Below are positions 46,290 through 54,636 of a DNA stretch of 64,000 nucleotides, piece after piece. Source of the stretch: Paenarthrobacter aurescens TC1 (GTDB taxonomy: Bacteria; Actinomycetota; Actinomycetes; Actinomycetales; Micrococcaceae). Under the pieces are notes generated by a model. The model saw only the letters and a list, made by a program, of their open reading frames with translations, was not told the DNA's origin and did not search any database. Position 1 is the stretch's first letter, and each line of letters begins with the position of its first letter. The stretch covers positions 2,294,001-2,358,000 of the forward strand of contig CP000474.1 of NCBI GenBank assembly GCA_000014925.1. Direction: 5' to 3'. A program made the position numbers and the translations under genes.

Positions 46290-47399
46290 ATGGACAGCAT
46301 GACTTCCCACCCGGATCACGAATCGCCCATCCACGACGACGGCACGCGCCTTCACGGTGAATATAAGGTACCGGGCGGCAAACTGGTAGTGGTGGACCTT
46401 GAGGTGGACGACGGACGATTTTCCAAGGTCTCGCTGAGCGGCGACTTTTTCCTGGAGCCCGATGAAGCCCTTGAGGACATCAATCGCGCACTGACCGGAC
46501 TCCCGGACAACTCAACAGCGGCCGACATCGCCGCAGCCGTTGCTGCCGGCTTGCCTGAAGGTGCAGTCATGTTCGGGTTCTCCGCTGAGGCGGTGGCTGT
46601 CACAGTCCGGCGCGCACTTTCCAAGGCCACCGGGTGGGCAGACCACCAGTGGGAGGTCATCCCGCCCTCGGTTCTGCCCACACAGGTCAATGTTGCGCTG
46701 GACGAGGTCCTCACGGAGGAAGTGGGAGCAGGGCGGCGCAATCCCACCTTGCGGTTCTGGGACTGGGAAGAACCGTCCGTTGTCATCGGCAGCTTCCAGT
46801 CGGTACGGAACGAGGTGGATCCGGACGGCGTTTCCCGGCACGGCATCACGGTGGTGCGCCGCATCAGTGGTGGCGGTGCCATGTTCATGGAAGCCGGCAA
46901 TTGCATCACCTATTCGCTCTACCTGCCGCAGACGCTGGTGGATGGGATCAGCTTCGCTGACTCATACGCATTCCTGGATGCCTGGGTCATGGCCGCACTG
47001 GAGAAACTGGGCATTACCGCCTTCTACGTCCCCCTGAATGACATTGCCACCGATCAGGGCAAGATCGGAGGGGCAGCACAGAAGCGGCTCGCCAACGGCG
47101 GCATGCTCCATCACGTCACCATGAGCTACGACATCGACGCCGACAAGATGGTGGACGTCCTGCGCATCGGCAAGGAGAAACTCTCCGACAAGGGAACCCG
47201 GAGTGCCAAGAAGCGCGTGGACCCTTTGCGGCGCCAGACAGGACTAGCGCGGTCGGTGATCCTTCAGGCCATGCAGGACGTCTTCACCGAACGCTACGGT
47301 GCTGTGGAAACCCGGCTCACCCAAAGCGAACTCGACGAAGCCAGGCAGCGCGTGGACGCTAAGTTCGGCACTGACGAATGGTTGAACCGGGTTCCCTAG
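46290..47399 (+). CDS. Lipoate-protein ligase with N-terminal accessory domain
   Basis: A 369-residue LplA/LipB-superfamily ligase that attaches lipoate to carrier domains. Residues about 20-112 (LHGEYKVPGGKLVVVDLEV, FSAEAVAVTVRRA) match the small accessory domain found at the C-terminus of E. coli LplA, here N-terminal. The catalytic domain follows, with RRISGGGAMF (190-199) and the catalytic lysine near K258 (DQGKIGGAAQKR). The start is ATG 46290 or ATG 46299; both follow the rpmE2 terminator directly. It converges with pepN ten bases away. Confidence 0.87.
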   Translation: MDSMTSHPDHESPIHDDGTRLHGEYKVPGGKLVVVDLEVDDGRFSKVSLSGDFFLEPDEALEDINRALTGLPDNSTAADIAAAVAAGLPEGAVMFGFSAEAVAVTVRRALSKATGWADHQWEVIPPSVLPTQVNVALDEVLTEEVGAGRRNPTLRFWDWEEPSVVIGSFQSVRNEVDPDGVSRHGITVVRRISGGGAMFMEAGNCITYSLYLPQTLVDGISFADSYAFLDAWVMAALEKLGITAFYVPLNDIATDQGKIGGAAQKRLANGGMLHHVTMSYDIDADKMVDVLRIGKEKLSDKGTRSAKKRVDPLRRQTGLARSVILQAMQDVFTERYGAVETRLTQSELDEARQRVDAKFGTDEWLNRVP

Positions 47400-47409
47400 A
47401 TCCGTGCGG

Positions 47410-50013
47410 TCAGCCGGTAGCCTGGGCCGTCAAGGCGCGCAAGAGGTGGCTCCGTTGCTCGATGATAATGCGACGCAAGGCACGGGGTGCGTCAGCGTGG
47501 TCACGAAGCCACTGGTCCGCACGCACCAGCACCGGATGTCGAGCAGGCTGTGTGCTTTCGGACAGGTTCTGGGCTCCCGGGAAGAGGCCACGAACAATCC
47601 TGCCCGCGATTTCAATGCTGCGTTCGGACCACACGCGCTCAAGGCACTCGAAATAAGGCTCCACGTAGCGTTCCAGAAGGTCTCCGGGAGCAGTAGCGAA
47701 GCCCGCTATTGTGGCGCTGAGGAGCTCGTTGGAAAGGCCTGTGCTGTTGACTGCGGAGTCCCAGGCAGCTGCCTTGACTGCTGCGTCCGGCCGGGCTGCG
47801 GAGGCCAGGGCATGGCCTTCCCTGCCCGATGCTGTCGTATCCGTGTCAAGCTCCCTGTCCAGCTCGGCCAGGCTTGCTTGCCCATGGGCTGCCAACGCCT
47901 GCCACAAGCTCCATCGCAGTTCAGCGTCGACGGCCAAACCCGCCACTACGATGCTTCCCTCCAGGATTCCCCGCACCAGGGTTAGCTGGCTGTCTCCATG
48001 CCTGGAAACGTCGGCCAAGGTCCTGGCCCAGGCAAGTTGAGGGTCAGAGCCGGGAGCAGCAGCCATCAACTGGTCACCGGCCACGGCCAGGAAGTCCTTT
48101 CGCACACCTTCGCGCGTCGCTGCCGGGACGTAACGTTCGATGGCGCTGGCGGCGTTGCCCAGCACGTTGAGCAGGACACCTATGCCCGCTTCCGTAGGCG
48201 CGAACTGCTCGACGGCGGACACGTAACGTGCCGCCGGGGTAACGCCATCCCGGGCCGAATCCCAGAGCGCGGTCCAGCAGAGAGCGCGCGCCATGGGATC
48301 CGAAATCTTGTGGAGCGATGTCCGGACGGTGTGTTCGGACTCAGGGTCCAGCCGGACTTTGACGTAGCTCAGGTCGTCATCATTGACCAGGAGCAGCGCG
48401 GGCCGACGCTTTCCATTCAACGCAGTCACCAGGGTGCTCGGACCGGCGACGTCCACGTCAATGCTTTCAGTCCTCACCAGGGCACCGGTGGAGTCGGCGT
48501 CATACAAGCCCAACCGCATACGGTGCGGACGGAGTTCCTGGTGGCCCGTCAGGGGATCGATGGCCTCCTGCTGGAGTGTCACGGCGCCGAGGACCCCGCC
48601 GTCCTCCACGAGCTCGGCGGCAACCGTGGAGATACCGGAAGTCTGCAGCCATTGGCGTGCCCAGTCCGAAAGGTCCCTGCCGGAGGCAGCGCTGAGCGCT
48701 TGGAGGAGGTCCTCCAGGGACGTATTGCCGAACTCGTGATCCCGAAAATATTGACGTGACCCCGCGATGAACGCATCAAAACCAACGTAGGCTACCAGTT
48801 GCTTCAGAACCGACGCGCCCTTGGCATACGTAATGCCGTCAAAATTCTGTTTAGCCGCCTCAAGGTCCGGGATATCCGCCACGATCGGGTGCGTGGTGGG
48901 CAGTTGGTCCTGCACATAAGCCCAGGCTTTCCGCTTGCTGGCGAAATTCACCCAGGCTGTGTCCCAATCCGTAGCCCGGTCCACTCCGAGCGTCCCCATG
49001 TAATCGGCGAACGACTCTTTGAGCCAGAGGTCATCCCACCAATTCATGGTGACGAGGTCGCCAAACCACATGTGGGCCATCTCGTGCATCAGGGTGTTGG
49101 CGCGGGCCTGGTACTGGGCATCGGTGGCGCGGGAAGCGTAGACGTACTTTTCCGTGAACGTCACCAGCCCGGGGTTCTCCATGGCCCCGAGGTTGTATTC
49201 GGGCACAAAGGCTTGATCGTACTTGCCCCAGGGATAGGGGTAGGCGAAGAGGTCGTTGAAAAACGCCAGCCCGTTCTTCGTCAGCCCGAACAACTGATCG
49301 GTATCAAAGGAGTCCGCCAAGGAGGCGCGGCAGAAAAGTGCCAGCGGCACGTCAAGGCGGGTGCCGTCGTCGAGCGTTGCTCCCCAGTGATCCGTGGCCT
49401 TGAAGTAGGGACCGGCGAGCACGGTGGTGATGTACGTGGACATTCGTTTGGTGGTGGCGAAATCCCACCGCGAAGCAGCAGGGTCGCCCGCCACCGGCGT
49501 ACGCGTCTCCTCAACTCCGTTGGACGCGACTTCCCAGCCGGCAGGCGCCAGCACGTGGAAAGTAAATTCGGCTTTCAGGTCCGGTTGTTCGAAGTTGGCA
49601 AAGACGCGGCGACTGTCCGCGGGTTCATACTGCGTGTAGAGGTAGCACTGGCCATCGGCGGGATCCACAAAGCGGTGCATGCCCTCGCCGGAGCGGCTGT
49701 AGAGTGCCACCCCGGTCACAGTCACAGTGTTGTCGGTGGCGAGACCTTCCAGGATGATCCTGTCGTGGTCCACCACAGAGCCAACGTCAAGCGTCCGGCC
49801 GTTCAACACCACTGACTCGACGCCGCCGCTGATGAAATCCAGGAAGGTGGCGGAGCCGGGTTCGGCCGAGAAGGTGATGGTGCTGGTACTCGGGTATCCG
49901 GCGACGGCGGGATCTGCCGCATCGCGGACATCGAGGGTGACGTCGTAGCTGTGGGTGGTGATCAGGGCTGAACGGGTAGCGGCTTCATCGCGCGACAGAT
50001 TGTGATTCGACAC
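47410..50013 (-). CDS. pepN: Aminopeptidase N (M1 family)
   Basis: A cytosolic zinc aminopeptidase that removes N-terminal residues. It has 867 residues, normal for actinobacterial PepN. The substrate motif GAMEN is at 276-280, the zinc ligands HEMAH at 310-314 and E333 (LKESFADYMG). The C-terminal 400 residues form the helical ERAP1-like domain. ATG 50013 lies four bases after the upstream permease stop, in the same direction, so they may be co-transcribed. It converges with the lipoate ligase gene. Confidence 0.96.
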   Translation of the reverse strand: MSNHNLSRDEAATRSALITTHSYDVTLDVRDAADPAVAGYPSTSTITFSAEPGSATFLDFISGGVESVVLNGRTLDVGSVVDHDRIILEGLATDNTVTVTGVALYSRSGEGMHRFVDPADGQCYLYTQYEPADSRRVFANFEQPDLKAEFTFHVLAPAGWEVASNGVEETRTPVAGDPAASRWDFATTKRMSTYITTVLAGPYFKATDHWGATLDDGTRLDVPLALFCRASLADSFDTDQLFGLTKNGLAFFNDLFAYPYPWGKYDQAFVPEYNLGAMENPGLVTFTEKYVYASRATDAQYQARANTLMHEMAHMWFGDLVTMNWWDDLWLKESFADYMGTLGVDRATDWDTAWVNFASKRKAWAYVQDQLPTTHPIVADIPDLEAAKQNFDGITYAKGASVLKQLVAYVGFDAFIAGSRQYFRDHEFGNTSLEDLLQALSAASGRDLSDWARQWLQTSGISTVAAELVEDGGVLGAVTLQQEAIDPLTGHQELRPHRMRLGLYDADSTGALVRTESIDVDVAGPSTLVTALNGKRRPALLLVNDDDLSYVKVRLDPESEHTVRTSLHKISDPMARALCWTALWDSARDGVTPAARYVSAVEQFAPTEAGIGVLLNVLGNAASAIERYVPAATREGVRKDFLAVAGDQLMAAAPGSDPQLAWARTLADVSRHGDSQLTLVRGILEGSIVVAGLAVDAELRWSLWQALAAHGQASLAELDRELDTDTTASGREGHALASAARPDAAVKAAAWDSAVNSTGLSNELLSATIAGFATAPGDLLERYVEPYFECLERVWSERSIEIAGRIVRGLFPGAQNLSESTQPARHPVLVRADQWLRDHADAPRALRRIIIEQRSHLLRALTAQATG

Positions 50014-50017
50014 ACAG

Positions 50018-51067
50018 CTATCTAATCATGATCCACGCAGCCCCCAGGCCCAACGATGCGATGAGCAGCCAAGAGCCCAACGCCACCAAAATTGCGCGCC
50101 CTCCCGTGTGAATCAGCGTGCGGACCCTCACCGCGGACCCCAGCCCGAACAGCGCCGTTGCCAGGAGGATGTCCTGGACAGCCGCCGCGATTTCCAGTCC
50201 CACCGGCGGCACCCAGCCCAAGGACCGGACTGCAACCATGGACAGGAAGCCGACGACGAACAGCGGCACGATGGGCGGGAAACGGCCATCGATGCTCTTG
50301 GCCGCGTCGCCCTTCCCGTTGCTGCGCTCCCGCACGTGGAGAATCCGCTGGTGCACCCCGGCGGCTGCCGCAACGGGCGCCAGCAGGACCACACGGGTCA
50401 ATTTCACGACGACGGCAATCGCCAGCGCCGATGTACCTGCGGTTTGTGCTGTGGCCACCACTTGGCCGACGTCATGCACGGACGCGCCGGTCCATGCCCC
50501 GAACTGTTCGGGATTGAGGTTGAGGGGGTGCATCAGCAGGGGCAGTACACCGATGGCAAGGGTGCCACACAGTGTCACGAGTGCCACCGGGAGCACTGTG
50601 TCTTGATGCTTGATGCGGCGCACAGCTGCCATCGCGCCGATTGCGGAGGCTCCGCAGATGGAAAAGCCCGTGGCGATGAGGAGGGCAGCTTCTCCCGGAA
50701 GACGCAGCAAACGCGCCAGTCCGTAGGTTCCCGCAAAGCTCAGCAGGACCACGCCTGCGATCAGGAGGAGGGACAGCCACCCCAGGCCGATGACGTCGCC
50801 GATGCTGACTTTGAGGCCCAAAAGCACGATTCCGGCACGCATGAGGTGCTTTCCGGCGAAGTCCAGGCCTGGTCGGGCGCGTCCCGCAGTCAAGACCGCC
50901 GTGCCCGGTATATTTGCTGAGAGCAAGCCCAAAGCAACTGCGAGTGTCATGGCCGGGACCGCCGGGAAAACGGTGTGGATGGCGAAGGCAAGACCCGTTG
51001 CGGCGATGCTCAGGACCAACCCGGGCCCCAGCCGGGAAAACTGGGGCGCAAGAGTGTTGAAGGGCAT
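50018..51067 (-). CDS. YeiH-family putative anion exporter
   Basis: A 349-residue membrane protein of the YeiH/UPF0324 family (putative sulfate exporter) with about ten helices. Conserved features are LMRAGIVLLGLKVSIGDV, TGFSICGASAIGAMAA and GASVHDVGQVVATA. The substrate is not established. The start is ATG 51067. It diverges from the ATP-grasp gene across 110 bp and is followed by pepN after four bases. Confidence 0.87.
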   Translation of the reverse strand: MPFNTLAPQFSRLGPGLVLSIAATGLAFAIHTVFPAVPAMTLAVALGLLSANIPGTAVLTAGRARPGLDFAGKHLMRAGIVLLGLKVSIGDVIGLGWLSLLLIAGVVLLSFAGTYGLARLLRLPGEAALLIATGFSICGASAIGAMAAVRRIKHQDTVLPVALVTLCGTLAIGVLPLLMHPLNLNPEQFGAWTGASVHDVGQVVATAQTAGTSALAIAVVVKLTRVVLLAPVAAAAGVHQRILHVRERSNGKGDAAKSIDGRFPPIVPLFVVGFLSMVAVRSLGWVPPVGLEIAAAVQDILLATALFGLGSAVRVRTLIHTGGRAILVALGSWLLIASLGLGAAWIMIR

Positions 51068-51177
51068 GCCTCAACCCTGCCGGATGGGGGCACGGAAGGC
51101 GAACCGGGAGCACCCGGAAACGGCGACACAATCAGCGCGAAATGCGCCCGACCCAAAAAGGTGATTACCTGAATCCC

Positions 51178-52734
51178 ATGTCTGACCTATTCCAGGATTA
51201 CTCCGAGGCCGCCGCACGCAGTGGCGCCTACGACGAGATGTTTGCCCAGGGCCACGTTGCCAGAAGATCCTATGGTCAGGTTTCCGGGGCTCTCCGCGAG
51301 CTTTCCCTGGCGGATGTCACCGCCCGTGCCGACTCCATGGCACGAACCTTCCTGGACCGTGGCGTGACGTTCGACTACGCGGGGGAGGAACGCCCCTTTC
51401 CCTTGGACATTGTTCCGCGTGTCATTCCCGCCGATGAGTGGAATGTGTTGGAGCGCGGCGTGGCCCAGCGCGTCAAGGCTCTCGAAGCATTTCTGAACGA
51501 CGTCTACGGGCGGATGGCAGTAGTCACAGATGGCGTGATTCCCCGGCAGCTTGTGACAACCAGCGCACACTTCCACCGTGCCGTGCACGGTTTCGAGCCA
51601 TCAGGCGGGGTTCGCGTCCATGTGTCGGGCATTGACGTGGTTCGCGACGCCGCAGGAACCTTCCGAGTGCTCGAGGACAACGTCCGCGTACCTTCGGGGG
51701 TCAGCTACGTCCTGGAGAACCGGCGGGCCATGGCCAAGGGTTTGCCCGAGGCTTTTGGCCAGCAGCACATCCGGCCTGTGGAGGAGTACCCCCGGAGGCT
51801 CCTGTCCGCACTGCGCAAAACCGCTCCCGCCGGCGTGGACGATCCCACCGTGGTTGTCCTGACCCCGGGCGTCTTCAACAGTGCGTACTTTGAGCACACC
51901 CTCCTTGCAGGGCTGATGGGCGTGGAGCTCGTTGAAGGCCGTGACCTCATTTGCCGTGGCAACCGCGTTTACATGCGGACCACTGCCGGTGAGCAGCGCG
52001 TGGATGTGATCTACAAGCGCATCGATGACGACTTCCTGGATCCACTGCAGTTCCGCTCGGATTCCATGCTCGGTTGCCCGGGACTGGTCAACGCCGCCCG
52101 AGCCGGGGGAGTGACCATCGCCAACGCTGTGGGCAACGGAGTAGCCGATGACAAGCTCGTGTACAGTTACGTGCCTGACCTGATCCGGTACTACCTTCAC
52201 GAAGAGCCGATCATCGCCAACGTCGACACTTTCCGGCTTGAGGAAAAGGAAGCCAGGGAGCATGTTCTGGACCGCCTCGACGAACTGGTGGTCAAGCCCG
52301 TGGACGGCTCAGGCGGCAAAGGACTGGTCATTGGGCCGGACGCCACGAAGGACGAACTCGACGCCCTGCGCAAGCGCGTCATTGCAGATCCCCGCGGATG
52401 GATCGCACAGCCAGTTCTCCAGCTCTCTACGGTGCCGACGCTCTCCGGAGACAAGTTCGGCCCCCGCCATGTGGACCTGCGGCCATTTGCAGTCAACGAC
52501 GGCGACGACGTCTGGGTCCTGCCCGGAGGCCTCACCCGGGTGGCACTCAAGGAAGGGTCTTTGATAGTGAACTCCAGCCAGGGCGGCGGTTCCAAGGACA
52601 CCTGGGTTTTGGCCGACTCTCCGCAGCTGCCGGCCGAGATCATTCCCCGCCAATCCGTTACTGTCCGTGAGCAGGTATCCGTGTGGCCCGTGGAGAGCAA
52701 CTGGCGGGACCGCCAAACGGAGCAGCAGCAGTGA
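51178..52734 (+). CDS. Circularly permuted type 2 ATP-grasp protein
   Basis: A 518-residue ligase-like protein of the circularly permuted ATP-grasp type 2 family (DUF404/DUF407). RVLEDNVRVPSGVSYVLENR and IYKRIDDDFLDP mark the permuted N-terminal part; VVKPVDGSGGKGLVIGPDA is the nucleotide-binding lysine/glycine loop and GGLTRVALKEGSLIVNSS closes the fold. The family is thought to form amide or peptide bonds, substrate unknown. ATG 51178 is chosen. It heads a three-gene cassette with alpha-E and transglutaminase genes. Confidence 0.9.
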   Translation: MSDLFQDYSEAAARSGAYDEMFAQGHVARRSYGQVSGALRELSLADVTARADSMARTFLDRGVTFDYAGEERPFPLDIVPRVIPADEWNVLERGVAQRVKALEAFLNDVYGRMAVVTDGVIPRQLVTTSAHFHRAVHGFEPSGGVRVHVSGIDVVRDAAGTFRVLEDNVRVPSGVSYVLENRRAMAKGLPEAFGQQHIRPVEEYPRRLLSALRKTAPAGVDDPTVVVLTPGVFNSAYFEHTLLAGLMGVELVEGRDLICRGNRVYMRTTAGEQRVDVIYKRIDDDFLDPLQFRSDSMLGCPGLVNAARAGGVTIANAVGNGVADDKLVYSYVPDLIRYYLHEEPIIANVDTFRLEEKEAREHVLDRLDELVVKPVDGSGGKGLVIGPDATKDELDALRKRVIADPRGWIAQPVLQLSTVPTLSGDKFGPRHVDLRPFAVNDGDDVWVLPGGLTRVALKEGSLIVNSSQGGGSKDTWVLADSPQLPAEIIPRQSVTVREQVSVWPVESNWRDRQTEQQQ

Positions 52735-52789
52735 ACGCACTCCACCAACACTTGAACTTCGATTTGCACCACGCGAAGGAGGCAGTTCC

Positions 52790-53716
52790 ATGCTGAGCCG
52801 CATTGCTGAGTCACTCTTCTGGATCGGACGCTACGTAGAGCGTGCCGACGGTACTTCCAGGATTTTGGATGTCCACCTTGAGCGCCTGAACCACCTGCCC
52901 CTTGAGGAACAGCGAAGCGTCGCCCGGGAGCTCCTTGCCGTGATGGGTGCCAAACCCCAGAGCGAGGACTTCGGCCTCCCGGAACTCCTGCACGCGTTGG
53001 CCTATGACAAGCACAGCGCATCGTCCATCGCAGGTTCACTCGGGGCAGCCCGCGAGAATGCGCGGCGGGCCCGCGAAACCGTGTCCCAGTCCCTCTGGGA
53101 AAGCCTCAACACCACCTATTACGGCCTCAACCAACACCGCAAGGACGTTGTGGGAACCTACCGTTTCTGCAATTGGGTCTTGGAGCGGACCGCCATGGTT
53201 CGCGGTCTCGCGGACACCACGGTCAGCCATGATGAGAGCTGGTTGTTCATGGTGCTCGGCCGCTCCTTGGAACGGGCCGATATGACTGCCCGCATGTTGT
53301 CGACGCGCGATGTTCAGTCCGCTGGAATGTCCTGGGTCAACATGCTGCGGTGCGCAGGAGCTTATGAGTCCTTCATCCGAACCCGAAGGGCAGCGTTCGG
53401 AGACCAGCACGCGGCGGAATTCCTGCTGCTGGACCGGTTGTTCCCGCGGTCGATTGTCTATGCCTTGCGCGATGCCGATGAATGCCTCGCCAAGCTGGAT
53501 CCATCAGCGCAGCGCGTGGGATTCATCAACGATGCCCGGCGAATTGTTGGCCAGGCCCGGACATTCCTGGAATTCCACCGCACAGACGATCTCATGTCCG
53601 AACTGCCTGAACACATGGAACGTGTGCAGAAGGCCGTAACGCAGGCGTCTGACGCAATTTCCCGTAAGTACTTCAATCAGGCTGATGAACACGCCTGGGT
53701 GGGAGAAGTTTCATGA
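52790..53716 (+). CDS. Alpha-E domain protein (DUF403)
   Basis: A 308-residue all-helical protein of the alpha-E (DUF403) family. The N-terminus MLSRIAESLFWIGRYVERAD is diagnostic, with a repeat-like LFMVLGRSLERADMTARML in the middle. It always travels with circularly permuted ATP-grasp and transglutaminase proteins; its own biochemistry is unknown. AGGAGG at 52778-52783 lies six bases before ATG 52790. The stop overlaps the next ATG by four bases (ATGA). Confidence 0.9.
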   Translation: MLSRIAESLFWIGRYVERADGTSRILDVHLERLNHLPLEEQRSVARELLAVMGAKPQSEDFGLPELLHALAYDKHSASSIAGSLGAARENARRARETVSQSLWESLNTTYYGLNQHRKDVVGTYRFCNWVLERTAMVRGLADTTVSHDESWLFMVLGRSLERADMTARMLSTRDVQSAGMSWVNMLRCAGAYESFIRTRRAAFGDQHAAEFLLLDRLFPRSIVYALRDADECLAKLDPSAQRVGFINDARRIVGQARTFLEFHRTDDLMSELPEHMERVQKAVTQASDAISRKYFNQADEHAWVGEVS

Positions 53717-54564
53717 CCCGGCTGAGCATCATTCACAAGACTGCCTACAAGTACAACCGCCGCGTGACCCTGTCCTATAACGAGGCCCGGATGACTCCGC
53801 TGACTGATGGCCAGCAGGTGGTCCTGGAGTCCTCACTGAAGGTTTCACCTAACCAGGCCTCGGTCAGTACCTACCGTGATTATTGGGGTACGCGGGTCAC
53901 AGCTTTTGATATGCAGATGCCGCATGAGAGCCTCGAAGTCCTCGCGACAGCCACCGTTGAAGTGCACCGCACCGAGCGGGTGGCAACCGAGGATGACATC
54001 GTGGGGTGGGATGTCATAGCTTCGGAGAAGGTCCAGGACGAGTTCAGTGACTGGTTGCCGCAGTCCCGGCTCAGCGGGCCCGGTGAGGAAGTCCTCGAAA
54101 TCGTCCCGGATGTCGTCAAGGGGAAGAACCCCCATGAGGCAGCGCTGGCAGTATTCGCGTGGATGGCCGGCGAGATGACCTACATGAAGGGCACTACGGG
54201 GGTCACCACCAATGCCGAACAGGCGTGGTCCCAGCGCCAAGGCGTGTGTCAAGATCTCGCGCACCTGGCAATCGGCGCCCTACGCTGCAGTGGCATCCCT
54301 GCGCGCTACGTTTCCGGCTACATTCATCCCCGGTCCTCGGCGGACATCGGCGAAACTGTTGCTGGCCAATCACATGCCTGGCTGGAGTGGTGGGATGGCG
54401 AATGGCGCAGCTGGGACCCCACCAACCACAAGCCTGCCGGTGATTACCACGTCACAGTTGCCCGAGGCCGCGACTATCGCGATGTTCCCCCGCTGAAGGG
54501 CATCCTGTCAGGTGGCGGTGGTTCAGGGCTCGCCGTCTCAGTGGAGATCACCCGACTCGCTTAG
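53713..54564 (+). CDS. Transglutaminase-like cysteine protease family protein
   Basis: A 283-residue protein with a bacterial transglutaminase N-domain (LSIIHKTAYKYNRRVTLSYN) followed by the papain-like core. The catalytic triad is intact: C179 (RQGVCQDLAH), H221 (GQSHAWLEWW) and D235 (SWDPTNH). There is no signal peptide, so it is cytosolic. It is coupled by ATGA to the alpha-E gene. With the ATP-grasp enzyme it probably processes or makes amide-linked peptides; this is inferred from family context. Confidence 0.92.
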   Translation: MTRLSIIHKTAYKYNRRVTLSYNEARMTPLTDGQQVVLESSLKVSPNQASVSTYRDYWGTRVTAFDMQMPHESLEVLATATVEVHRTERVATEDDIVGWDVIASEKVQDEFSDWLPQSRLSGPGEEVLEIVPDVVKGKNPHEAALAVFAWMAGEMTYMKGTTGVTTNAEQAWSQRQGVCQDLAHLAIGALRCSGIPARYVSGYIHPRSSADIGETVAGQSHAWLEWWDGEWRSWDPTNHKPAGDYHVTVARGRDYRDVPPLKGILSGGGGSGLAVSVEITRLA

Positions 54565-54572
54565 GTTTTTTT

Positions 54573-54619
54573 GTACAGATAAGGCCCTTAAGAGTCGCTC
54601 TTAAGGGCCTTATCCGTAC
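54573..54619. terminator. Long hairpin between convergent genes, T tract on the 5' side
   Basis: A 22-position stem with one mismatch (GTAC-A-GATAAGGCCCTTAAGAG with its complement) and loop TCG. A seven-T run (54566-54572) precedes it on the plus strand, so neither direction gives the usual stem followed by U tract. Termination is likely but the form is odd. Confidence 0.65.
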
Positions 54620-54636
54620 TCAAACCTGGCGTCTTT

